Part shown: piece by piece, positions 44,401 to 55,824 of the stretch | Numbering within the stretch: position 1 is the first letter of the stretch | Layout: every line of letters begins with the position of its first letter | Assembly: GCF_030253575.1 (NCBI RefSeq) | Contig: NC_080567.1 | Location: 35,493,501 to 35,557,500, forward strand | DNA length: 64,000 nucleotides | Source: Rhododendron vialii | Taxonomy: Eukaryota; Streptophyta; Magnoliopsida; Ericales; Ericaceae | Direction of reading: 5' to 3' | The notes under the pieces: model-generated | The model's input: only the letters and a program-made list of their open reading frames with translations | Databases searched by the model: none | What the model was told of the DNA's origin: nothing | Position numbers and translations under genes: made by a program

Positions 44401-45007
44401 GGAATATAGAACAAAATTCTCAGTGGGTTGATGGAGCAAGAGCATGGCAATAACTAAAAATCTATGTTTTTTAGTTCATGGGTTAAACTTTGACCCTGAA
44501 AAGTGTATTTCGATTTACTGAAGGTACGTTTGAGTAGTTGTTAACTTCAGAGCTTAAGCTTAATCGATGTGCATGTAAGTTGACAATACACTCCATTCTT
44601 TAGGGGAAAAAAAGAAGGAGAAATAAGAACTTGGAGCGGAAAGGTAGTGCTTGATTATCCTTTTTGTCTTAATCAGCAGTTTGATTTACCCATTTGTACT
44701 ACTTTATACTTCTAACTCATTGCCTTTCTACTTGCCTTTTTTTCGCTCAAAAAAGAGGTGGGTTGGGTGACCAACATAGTTGATTTTTTTGGGCATGGTC
44801 ATAGGGGAACCCATCCGTTCTGAAATGTCCGATTTTGAGCCATCCGACCAGTGAGGAAATATTTATCCAATCGCCTTTCTACTTGCCTCCAACCAAATTC
44901 CTGAAAAAGAAGGTGAACAAGAAAAAGTTTTGAGAGTTCCTGATTTGACATCATCTATTATTTGTTCATTCTTTCTTTTTCTTTTTCTTTTTTGGTGAAA
45001 AGGGTAC
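44401..45007. other. Intergenic, no gene seen
   Basis: No gene recognised. Confidence 0.45.
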
Positions 45008-45015
45008 TTCATAAA

Positions 45016-45262
45016 CGAAAATGATATACGTACCGACGGTTTCCGTAAGGAAACCGTATCGATGGCCTCGTTGGGCCGTCTCCGGCCACCAGATGGCTGA
45101 TCTGAGCCGTCCAAAACTTTTTTTAAAAAAAACCGAGGGGCCTAGTGCAGGAATCCCGTGAAGGGCCCCTAGGTTTTTTTTTTAAATTTTTTGGACAGCT
45201 TGGATTAGCCGTCCAGTGGCCGGAGACGGCCCGGCGCGGCCGTCGGTACGTATAGGACTCCT
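45016..45262. mobile_element. Foldback MITE, GTACCG/CCGGACGGCC family, copy 3
   Basis: 247 bp, bracketed by a perfect 8-bp TTCATAAA (45008-45015 and 45263-45270). The arms share TATACGTACCGACGG, GGCCGTCTCCGGCCACC and GAGCCGTCCAAAA; the centre is shorter than in copies 1 and 2. Confidence 0.88.
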
Positions 45263-45364
45263 TTCATAAAACATTAAACCAGAGTACAAGTTCTCGCAAT
45301 TTCTTCCCTGATACATCGTCATACTATTTCTTCCCAAGGCAGCAAGGCATAGAAGAAAATACAA

Positions 45365-45870
45365 CTAATATTTGTTGTTTTCCATAACTAAACTAGCTAG
45401 TAAATCAGCACAAGCATTCACTTCCCCGGGAACGTGATTCACTTCACTCCCAAGCCTCCATAGCATTGACCTGCAATCACAGATTATGTTGCTGAGCTCA
45501 TGATTCCCAAGGTTTTCATCATTCAAAAGTTGAGTAGCCACCAAAGAATCGGTTTCCACTATGATTCTAGACAGATTTGGGAAAATGACGGTCCAGGGCG
45601 TGTTTTGATAATTAATACCCGTCAATGACATTTTCAGCATTAACAAATATTTTCAGCATGTCTTTGGCGAATATTAATTATCAAAACATGTCATTGACAG
45701 TCATTTTCCCAATTTCAGTCCAAAGCTAATTTCAGCCCATCATGAATGACCCAAACTTCCACCAGCGTGCTTGAAGATGCAGCATCCACCATTTTTTTGG
45801 AGAAGCCCACCACCAAATGGCCTCTATCATCACTCATTCTGATCTATCGCAGATTCACGATAGACAAAGT
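45365..45870 (-). pseudogene. RNase H-like (RVT_3) remnant split by a MITE
   Basis: The minus strand reads GHLVVGFSKKMVDAASSSTL and VWVIHDGLKLALD to the right of the MITE, then LSRIIVETDSLVATQLL, HELSNIICDCRSMLWRLG and VNHVPGEVNACADLLASL to the left. This is the order of plant RNase H-like domains found in L1 elements and stand-alone genes. The N-terminal part is not intact and a TGA sits next to the insertion point, so the sequence is dead. The 132-bp MITE at 45579-45710 interrupts it between the two halves. Confidence 0.7.
45579..45710. mobile_element. 132-bp Mutator-type MITE, copy 2
   Basis: Ends GGGAAAATGAC and GTCATTTTCCC, with inner GTGTTTTGATAATTAATA and its inverted partner. Closely related to 29634-29763. 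Flanking duplication is eroded here (ATTT-like). Confidence 0.82.
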
Positions 45871-46589
45871 TAGGCATAATGTTTTATGTTCTCCCTTTAC
45901 CAGTAACTTGCTCATTTTCTATCAATCAACTAACAACAAATGCATATACCCCTAGTGAAGGCATCCTCTATATATATCACCATCCTAGCTCGTCTTTCTA
46001 CCACATGAACAGAGTCTAAGATAAACATTATTGTAAACTAGTGTGTTTGAAACAAAGGCAAAAGATGTCACAAATGAATAAGTCATTGGCTGGTGTGTGT
46101 GTGTATTTTAAGATTGAATTACTGTGCTTCCACTTTCTTCACACTTGTTATCGTGTAAAAAATTGATAAAGAAATGTTAAGAGTACATGAAAACAATCCA
46201 TGAAAGTATAATAGACGGAATGCTACGAAAGTTGTGTTGCAATTACCACAAATTAGTGCTAAGCTTATAGGAGTACTTACACTCGCTTAACTTACTCACA
46301 CAAACAACTGAAACAAACAAGATAACACGAAGTTCCCATGAGACCAAGGTTCGGGAACGAAACCACTTATCATCAATCTATAACATCGTTCATTATATGC
46401 CAGAAAGATAGAACATTTTCCCCCTTTTAAAACAAGGTGCTACTTTTAATAGAACAATGCTAGGAATGCAACTTCGAATATAATTGTGTTCGTAAACGTA
46501 CAATGCACGTGGACCTACATACATTGAGCGAGTTTTGGATGTAATTGCGTCTGAAAATTGTGCTCCTGATCTTATTGTTTCGAAAAAAT

Positions 46590-46870
46590 TGTGCTGGGCT
46601 TGGACTTTAGCAAGCCAATGTGTGAAATTGTAGCCCGAACCAAGCCATGCACCCACAATTAGGGCTGCAAAGGAACAAAACTACACGAGAACAATCAAGC
46701 TCGTAGCTTGGCTCGTTAAGACTCGTTTAGTAATCGAGCCGGGCTCAAGTTTCTTTTTTGAGCTCGTTTACAAACGAACCATTGAGCTCGAATTGTAGAC
46801 TCATTTAAAAACGAGCTAAGTTCGAACACTATGAATCTCAGCACGCTCGACTCGTTTATACCTGAAATCC
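46590..46870. repeat. GAGCTCG-rich dispersed repeat remnant
   Basis: Repeated AGCTCG, CTCGTTTA and AACGAGC motifs in both orientations, typical of a common plant MITE-like repeat. Ends not defined. Confidence 0.4.
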
Positions 46871-46980
46871 AACTTTCCGGCCCACAATCGTAACCGAAAT
46901 CCAAGAAATTTGCCAATTTCTTGGATAAGTAATGTTCCGAAAACTTGGATAAGTAGCCAAGCCATCATTCCAACAAACAG

Positions 46981-47058
46981 CCAAATTTAGAGGCTCTTCC
47001 ACTTTTTGAAAAAGAAGATGCCGAATTTAGAGGCTGTTCCACTTTTTGAAAAAGAAGG
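46981..47058. repeat. 40-bp tandem duplication
   Basis: Two units containing AATTTAGAGGCT(C/G)TTCC and ACTTTTTGAAAAAGAAG at 46981-47020 and 47021-47058. Confidence 0.88.
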
Positions 47059-47414
47059 TAATTTTAAGCTCAAAAATTATGTATCTATGCAAATAATTTT
47101 TCTACTAATATGAATCTTGTTTGATAGATCTCATTGAAATCTTTTAAACGGTACAAAAAAAATTGAAAAATCAATTTTCATTTTCGTTATATTTGAATTT
47201 GAAGTTGCCTTTTTTTTTTTAAAAAGCTATTTTTTTGGAGGAAGCGGAACGGGGCCTTACATGGATAAGCAGCCGGCCGTTGCGACTTGCGGGGTTGGGT
47301 AGTTCCCAACGCGCTGGAACATCGCGTGCCAAATCCTCCTCCTCGTACCTGAGAGTCATAGTCCTAGTGTACTCCTATTTCTTTTAGGCGTATAACAGTG
47401 AGAGTGACAGATAG

Positions 47415-47765
47415 ATTGAATTCGTAAAGAGATGAGATGAGATCAAGATTAAGATTAAGATTAAGATTGAGATTGATAATGAGAAGGAATTGATAATAAG
47501 AAAGAATTGATAATGAGTATGTTTGTTTGTGATGAGATTAGATGATGAGATTATTAATATCATATTTGTTTGAAATGAGATTAGATGATAAGATTGGATT
47601 ATTGATAGAAGAAATTAATAATGAAAAAAGATTGATAATGAGAAGGAATTAGGATTAAACTACAAATACCAAATTTCAAGGAGTATTGCTAATACTCCTA
47701 TAAGCCGAATTGTTCATCTCATGGAACTATCAATTTCGATCAATTTTGGAAACCAAATAAGTACC
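47415..47765. mobile_element. MITE with GATTAAGATT-type internal repeats, copy 2 (diverged)
   Basis: Shares with 15222-15650 a left half of GAGATTGATAATGAGAAG-like repeats and a right half with AAGGAGTATTGCTAATACTCC and CATCTCATGGAAC. The ends are eroded. Confidence 0.6.
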
Positions 47766-48036
47766 AATAAAAAGTTTATCAGATGGGGCCTTAGAGATTA
47801 GAATGATTTCAGCCGTTCGTTTCGACGTTGGACGGTTTGGATCAGAAATTTCATTTAAATTCGAACTATTCAATATTAAAACGGACGGTCACGTCACACC
47901 TGAAAAATTTTACGAAAACAGCGGCAATAAAAAAGTTTCTCTTTCATTTTTGGATTAAATCAGAGTCCCCTTTCTACCACAGCCACTCTCCGACTTCACT
48001 AGTTCACTTTCGTCACCGTCTCCCCACTCCACCGCG

Positions 48037-51000
48037 ATGAAATCTCCGTCACTTCTGCTACCATGCGCCGCGGCGCTCACAATCCTCACCCTCTCCTCAG
48101 CTTTCCCCTCCGCGTACCCCTCCGCCTACGGCGACGACTCCTCCACCACCTGCAACCCGACCACCGGCGGCGACGACCTCGTACCCGTTCGAAGGGAGGT
48201 CTACGATGACGGCCGAATCTTCGACATCAGCCACCGGTACACGCCCGACATGCCCAACTGGGGCTCCGAGGACGGTATCGGCCAGTTTCTCTGGCTCCCG
48301 GCCAGCATGAAGAACGGCTCGCTCGCTAACAACTCCGAGATGAAGATACCGACTCATACCGGCACGCACGTTGACGCGCCCGGCCACGTGTTCGATCATT
48401 ATTTCGATGCTGGGTTCGATGTCGACACGCTTGACCTTGGTGTACTTAATGGTAAGTGGTCATCATTGATCGCATTGATTAGTTATATATCGCTTTCGTG
48501 TGACTGTTTGTGGTTAGAGTTTCTTCATGCTACGATTTGATGAAATTACTGTACAAGGTTAATTGTCCTCCCTATTGTTCGGATAGTAATTAGGCACTGT
48601 TTGGTTCCCTAGTGGTAATTTCATTTTGTTATTTCTTTTCCGGCTTTGTTCTAGTGAACCCGTAGAATCACCAAGGTGAAGAGCAAAATAAGCCTTAAAA
48701 TATTGAATCTTTCTTGTTTTGGTTAAAAATTTGTGAAAAATTCAATCTAGTACGAGTTTTTAGAGGGCTGTCTCTAAGAATTTGGTTCCAAGTCAATTAA
48801 AAGAGTAAAGACCAGAGATGCTCTTTGCATTATCTCACTGAACCAAACACTGCCTAAATGAGAGCATTTTGGATAAGTGGCTTTATTCACTCCTGTGAAC
48901 CAGCTTCGGTCAAATTTCGTAGTCCTTCGTTATTTCTCAGACCAAATGAAAACTGCATATTTGGCTGCTTGTGAAAGATGCGTGACAATTTGGCCTCTCT
49001 TCTAAATATCTTCCTGCATATGTTTCTTTTGGGCCCTTGTGACTTGTGATTATCTATATACTCCAATCTGTTTCTGGATATCATTTGGAGCGTGTTTGGC
49101 TTTTCCACCAATTCAACATATTGTTGGAAAGATGAAGATTTTATTGATTTTGCTGGTGTTTGCTGAGGTGCTGGCAATTGCCAGGGTCTCTCTCTCACTG
49201 ACACCAATTAATGATGCTTACCCATCTGGGTATGGTGATGATTCGGGTGCCTGTAGTGGGACTGAGGAGAAATTAGTTCCTGTGAGAAGGGAAGTTTATG
49301 GTAATGGAAGGATTTTTGATATAACTCATAGGATCAGTTCCGAAGCACTTTTTGATGGCTCTGAGGAAGTTGGAGAGTTCCTATGGCTTTCTAAGAGCAT
49401 GAAGAATGGTTCAGATTATAATTTTTCTATCATGAAATTACCTGTTCATTCTGGTACTCATGTTGATGCACCAGGGCATATGTTTGAACATTACTTTGAT
49501 GTTGGGTTTGATGTGGATACTCTTGACCTTGATGTCCTCAACGGTATTATATCCATCAAAAGTTTTTTTTTCATTTCTGACTAAGCAACTTTCATTTTCT
49601 GTTTTGCTTAATCCGTTTTGTTATTGGCTTGGTTAGTTTAGTACTTTGATTTTCTAAGCCTGTATGCCTGACGAAATCATGGTAGTTTACAGGACTTTCT
49701 AAATCGTGGTAGTTTAGATATTTTGGAGATAACATCGATCTGGGTTGATTTCTTGTGGCAGGGCGAGTATGGAGTCTTTAATATCCGCCCTTTACTAAAG
49801 TTTATGGACATTCCATGTTCTGAGAACGCTATATACACCCAGAAAATTCTTAAACTCTTGGTGTGAGTATTGGACCTGAAGTAAGGAAGATGTGTAAGAC
49901 TGCCTAAGTTGAATAGGAATCGCTAGTCAAATGGTGGCAATGAAAGTTATCATGGCTTGCTTTTTAAGACATAATTAGCTTCAAAGGTGCAATTACGTGG
50001 CCAAAACTACACAAAGGGATCAGAAATTTAGAAGGCTTGTCTTGTGAGTTATAGTATTTCCTAATGAGATGTTGTGGAGTTACTTTTCTTAAAAAATTTG
50101 CTGGCGAAAAGTACGGATTGATGTCATTTTCTTTGTAGATCACAACCTAAGATTGATGATGGTGCTTCCCTTTGGTGACAAAAGGGAAGCAGATTGTTTG
50201 TTTTCAGTAACCCTTCCTATTCTTTGGTGCTTTGGTTGATTTCACTATTTTGGCTGTAATGTTTTAACTTGTTGACAACCGAGTCTTAAGATTGGATGTC
50301 CCAAAGAGTTGTTTCCCCCCCCTCCCCTCTTCAAAGCTTTGATAAAAATTATTGACTAATCTTGTATGCAAAACATAATCATGAAATATCTTCGTCTTCA
50401 CTAGAGTCTGCCTCCCATGTCACCAAATGGAAGAGATTTATGACAAAATCTGGCGAGATGTACTTCTTGGACATTTTGATGTCCTTGACTTTCTTTCGGT
50501 TTCATTTGTTTGTTTTGTCTTTTCCGGATACTCACTTCTAGTTGGTGACTTCCCCTTTTCCTCATGATGGGATTAACACTTTTGTGGAAAATTATGACTC
50601 CGTGCATTCATCATTATTTCATGTTTTTTAATGGTTAAAGTTGTTTGTTTTCACAGGTCCAGCTTTGCTAGTTGATGTTCCGAGGGACACAAACATAACT
50701 GGTATACATTTACAGTTTTTTTCTGCATTTCTTTTTGGAAACATTTGTTCTTTCACTTCCTTTGTTGCATCTCAAAATCGAACACATATTTGGTTGAGTT
50801 TAAGAAGAGATTCGGGCTCTTGATGGAAAAGATTGCGTGTAGTAATGTTGGAAAGTAGTACAACAAGATCGTGTCAGAAGTCAAGCAGTCATGAGTAGAT
50901 GCTTTTATTTTTGTTGTCTGTGTTTCGATGCACTACTGAAGTTCCTTGTCCTTGATAGGGTAGACTGACAGTACCTGAATTTTTTAGGTTGCTCTGAAAT

Positions 51001-54000
51001 AATTTTATGTGCTTTATGATTCTATTACCTCTTGGATGTCTCGATTTCCAAGTTAAAATACCCTAGCTATGTGTTCACTTAGAATAAAACTTTCATGACT
51101 TGTGCATTCTTTTGTTTGTTTTTCTGGGTAACTGCAAGTCATACTATGTAACTGAGCGACATGGTATTCTCATGCTTCCATTGGGTCTTAACTCTCATAT
51201 TCGTGGTTGGCTTGGCTACAATAATTTTATCCATCATTGAAGGCATATCATCTTCTTATTAGGAGTCCTGGTGTTGTGATGCAGTCCAGAAAAGGTGGCC
51301 AAGGGTATTCCAGTAATTTAACCATTATCCGATTTTTGAGGGTTAGGATTGTCCATGGGTCTACTTGGGATATTGGCTAGACATGGGCTGGATTCTTAGG
51401 AGTGTCTTTTGGGTTTTAGACAAGTCAAATGTCTATTTAATTTATAGTCAAAGTCTTTAGAGCCCATTAGTTAATCAAAGAGTCTTTTGGTTTTTCCATG
51501 TTATTAATGCAGTAAAAGAGTCTATGTTCAACGTGTCTTGGGAAGTCTAATGTTAGTTGAAGTTTATTTATTTTGGGAAGTTCTAGAGTCAAGTTGAAAT
51601 GGATATAAATAAGATTGCAAGCCTTATGGCAAATCATGATGATTGAATGAATGAAAAATTGAGTAGCTTTCAAGCTATTAGATTGTGTGATGCAATCTTT
51701 TCTTTGGTGTGATGCTAAAGAGCCCCTAGGTGTGATGCCTTGGGTTTTCTAGGTGTGATGCCTAGACCTATCCTTCTCTAACCCTTCATCTCGTTCTTCT
51801 TACAAATTACTATTCACTTCCACTGTTCACAGCCCCTTATCTTTGTGTTTGATTATACTTAGCCCTATTTCAATCTGTCCTACATCATGTTGTTAGGAAA
51901 ATCAACTTCAGGATAGGCTGTTTCTTTGGGAAACACACATTTAAACTCAATATTGTTCCAAATGAGAACTACATTTTTTTGAGGGAACGCATGAGGATGA
52001 AGATCATCTGGTGTAATGATTGGACCAACCTGACATCCTTTTATGCAACAATCACTATCAGTATTGTGTTTAGATTGACTTGCTGATGACGTTTGTGTGT
52101 ATGCTAGGTATGACCATTTTAGTGTTATGGTCTGTCTGAAATAATAGTGTATACTCATTTATTCCTTCATTTTGCTATCTGTGTTGGCAGTATATCTAGC
52201 AATTTCATTGTACCTTCTGTTCCACGCATGTCTTTTGACAAAATGTCACCGTGATCTTCTTTTTTTGGAACAATTTGTCAGTGTAATCTAAGTCAATTGA
52301 TAGTTACATACACCTGAGAAACAAGGGGCTTGAGACAAGTGCTTATCACAATTTTCTCTCTGGAGTTGCTGTTCGTATTTTCTGTTCTACATAACCATCT
52401 TTCTAAACTGAGTGGACCAATTGATTATCTCTCTCTTGCAGCCGAAGCTATGAAATCCTTAAATATTCCCAAGGGAGTGCGTCGCGTGCTTTTCAGAACA
52501 TTAAACACCGACAGGTAAATATTCTTTGCAGAATGGTTAAATAAGTGAACTGTGTTTCTCCATAGTGTTCTTTAAGAAAGTCTTGGTACTTTGGTCGCCC
52601 CTTCCAACAATGTACTTTGTTCATGATTTTGTTGCATCTGACATGCTAATGTCAATGAAAATTGCAGTGGAAGTAAATTAAATTGGTCCATGGTGTCAAT
52701 TGTTATATCAGGCTAACCGAGAATGCCTGAGTTATGTGGTAAAATAAACTTCATTCAACACCTTTTCACCCCTTACTCAACACCGGGCCCAGCTACTATT
52801 TTATTTCAGTTATTTGTTACTACTCCTATTCAATATCTGATCACCTATTTTTCTTATATTACGACTTCAGATAAACAGCAGAAAATTTTGCTGTGCTCGT
52901 AAGCTAAGCTAAATATTTTTTTCAGGCGGCTAATGTGGAAAAAGAACTTCGATACCAGCTATGTGGGCTTCATGAAAGATGGGGCACAGTGGTTGGTGGA
53001 TAACACTGACATCAAACTTGTTGGTAAGGACACCATTGAATATAGCAAAATATAGTTATGCAGCTAGTTTAATAGTAGGTTGATGTTTATGTGAGAAGGA
53101 CACCTTGATTTCTGCTCATATTAGTTTTAAGCCATCTTGAATTTAATGGGGCTCACGTAGCCATAGAGCCTTGCGTTATATGCTACGTGACCTTGGCTTC
53201 CGGCATTGTAGCACAGAGTTTGGAGATCTCTTACTGGAGGAAGAGGTGCTCTGTGATAGAACGTAGTCTTTCCCTCCCTCCATACTGGGCTAAGGACTGC
53301 CCTTTCAAATATGAGCTAGGTAGTTAAAATGAGGAGGTAGAACTAAACACTTGCGTCGATGGCTCTTAAGATCGTCCGCAATCAGTTATTAGAACTGTTA
53401 TTGAACGAAGGGCTAGCCACTACAGGTAAATACATCAGCAATATCTGGGGTTTTGGCTTTTGCACGTTTGTGACGTGTCAGTAGGTTGGCACTTATTTCA
53501 TCCTTGTGGTACCTCCGGCGTCAACAATACCAGAGCTGACTCAATCATGCTCTTCTTTGCAAAGACATTTCCTTTCAATGCCTTGAACATGATGTACATA
53601 TCTCCAACTTGGTGGCCATTGGCATTTCTGCTTAGATCTTATGCCTTGATTAATTTTCAGCCACTTTTGTTGCAATGATGCTCATCTAGGACATAGTTAT
53701 TGGTCTCCAAAAGCATGAAGGATGATCTTACATTGCTGTTTCAAAAAGATCAACAATCAAGAGCGTATCTATGCCTTGATCCGCCTATGGTGGAAAACAT
53801 AGCTGTACATCATTAATTGGTGTATTTCTAGTTCAATGACAAAAGATAGATTCCATCAATTCATTCAGAGGTGACAAAATTGTCGTCAATGATGCCATTG
53901 AGCCCAACCATGGCTTGTCCGGACTCCGGACTTCCTGGAATTTGAATGGCTTCGTTCATGATTCAGGTGGCATTAATTTTAGAGGTGCATTGCCTTACAG

Positions 54001-55824
54001 ACAGCTGTTTAGAAAGATTTGGACTTAATCATGTTGTTCTTACTAGTCAATTTATAATTCATTGAAATGAAAAACTTTTAGATTCTGAGAAATTAGTGAG
54101 GTAGTATTTTCTCAAGAATGACTTGCATTAAAACATGATGTGATTTAACAGTGATGGCCTATCTTTAATTCAATGGGATCATTCAAACTTTAAAGTGACA
54201 TTGAAGCAGGCCTAAAAACTTTCGCAGGCTGAAATTTGTTTAGTGGATGTCCTCCTTGGAATAAAACCTTAACAATTCTGTGCTGTTAACCCATCTGTTT
54301 GTTCTGAATTACAGGGATTGATTACTTATCTGTTGCTGCCTATGATGATCTGATTCCTTCTCATCTTGTTTTCCTAGAAAGCAGGGTAAGAAATTATAGC
54401 TCAAATGTGCTGGAGTCTTCTGTGTTTCATTGTCGGCACTTATTTTTCTCCCACTTTGAGATAATTCTTTTAGTTGTTGCAGTCAGGAGATATCAGTCAG
54501 GCAGAGTTTTGATTCTTTTAGTTCTTTTAATTTCGTCTCTTTAGCTTCTAAGTATTGCTATTTCCAGACATACCATGGGTAGTTATATATTGTGAATGGG
54601 GTTGAGAATGTGTCTTTTTTGGTAGTAATGACAAAAGGTTGAAATCAGGCAACATGAATTTTGATATGAAAAAGAAGTAAAACTTTTGGCTAGAAATATG
54701 AATTTGCCTCTTTGGCCAAACCAAAAACAAAGAATATGACTGGTATCTACTGTATAGGCAGAAGTATTACTTGCTATTTACTTTTATCTCTTTCCTAGGT
54801 GGTATCAATTTGGAATATCCTACTGTTGATTTTTGGAATGCCACATCATAGGTGTAGCTAAAGATCTTCTTCTTCTTTTCAATCAATAGAGGTATATCCA
54901 TTATAAGTTATACAGTGGAACAGAAACACGCCGCATTATTTGATTCTTATAAATGAGGGACTCTCCTAGAATAAGAGTCCATCTGCTCCTCCTAGAATTA
55001 GAGTCCATCTGCTCCTTAGAGAAGGAGATGTCACCACACGAAGGCAAGACTGGACTTTGGGCCGAATTTGTGACTTTTCTTATGTATCATATGATTCATA
55101 CATACCTCTGCAACAATATGAGTCTTTGAAGTATTAAAGGGTGTTTCTTACGGACAGGAGATGCGGGCATGGTTAATATTTACTGGTGTGATGATCCTCT
55201 GTGTCCATTATGTATCTTAATCCTTGAAATTCTTATTAATTTGTAAAATCTTACTATTGGTGCATTTCTATATTAATTAACCTTGATAATGTTTTGGTAA
55301 TGGTGGAGAAAATACATACTGTAGAATCCTTTAGTTGAAGAAAATTATCCATACTTACTCCAGTGGTGCTAACTGCTTATGCTATGGAATGTTTTCATTT
55401 CAATGGGGTATCTGCTAATGAACCTATGCTTCCAGATAATCTTATGTACATTGATTTATACTTGTTTTCAATGCCTCTTCTGTTCCTAGTTTGCCTGGAT
55501 ACTGAAGTGGCATCACGTGGTGACAATTTCCTCTTTTCCTTTTTTCTTCATTCTTATTGGGCTGGACGATAACTAGTGAAGCAATTCTAAATAAAAGTTC
55601 TCTCCTCCGCATCGTTGACATTTTTTTGGTTAATGTTCAGACATATATAACAAAAAGTTCCTTGTTCGGTTCTCAAACATTCCTTTGAAATGATGTAGGA
55701 AATCATTCTTGTGGAAGGCCTGAAATTAGATGATGTTAAACCGGGACTATATTCGGTCCATTGCTTACCACTCAGGTTGCTTGGCGCTGAGGGCTCACCT
55801 ATTAGATGCATCCTCATCAAATAA
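48037..55824 (+). CDS. CYCLASE1-type protein, isoform from upstream first exon
   Basis: First exon 48037-48451 splices in phase 1 to shared exons 50657-50701, 52442-52514, 52926-53023, 54315-54385 and 55699-55824, giving 275 residues. The first exon encodes a signal peptide (about 1-23), the [18 protein letters not shown] block and the metal-binding [11 protein letters not shown] at 107-117. The shared exons encode [80 protein letters not shown] and the C-terminus ending RCILIK. It closely matches Arabidopsis CYCLASE1 (At4g34180), including [16 protein letters not shown]. The family fold is that of bacterial kynurenine formamidase; in plants the proteins are secreted or ER-routed and implicated in stress and cell death, with no firmly known reaction. 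The first exon is markedly GC-rich. Intron 2 contains a solo LTR; introns 4 and 5 hold nothing recognised. Confidence 0.92.
49132..55824 (+). CDS. CYCLASE-type protein, isoform from downstream first exon
   Basis: A second complete first exon, 49132-49543, encodes its own signal peptide ([20 protein letters not shown]), [20 protein letters not shown] and [11 protein letters not shown] at 106-116. It ends at the same codon and phase (LNG, phase 1) as the upstream first exon, so it could splice to the same five exons to give 274 residues. From VPVRREVY onward the two exons are about 70% identical by eye; no second set of later exons exists between them. The exon is AT-rich at third positions, unlike the upstream copy. 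Its donor is GTATTA, weaker than the GTAAGT of the upstream exon. Either this is an alternative first exon with its own promoter in the 680-bp gap, or a partial gene duplication whose downstream exons were lost. The intact frame argues for use. Confidence 0.75.
51277..51887. mobile_element. Solo LTR in cyclase intron 2
   Basis: A 611-bp LTR starting TGATG and ending CATCA, bracketed by a perfect 5-bp duplication TGTTG (51272-51276 and 51888-51892). A TATA-like GGATATAAATAAG occurs near 51600. No internal coding region remains, so this is a fossil left by recombination between the two LTRs of an LTR retrotransposon. Superfamily cannot be told from the LTR alone. Confidence 0.85.

Noticed and set aside
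53460-53678. 72-codon frame in cyclase intron 4
   Set aside because: No splice support or recognisable domain; the flanking exons join in frame without it.
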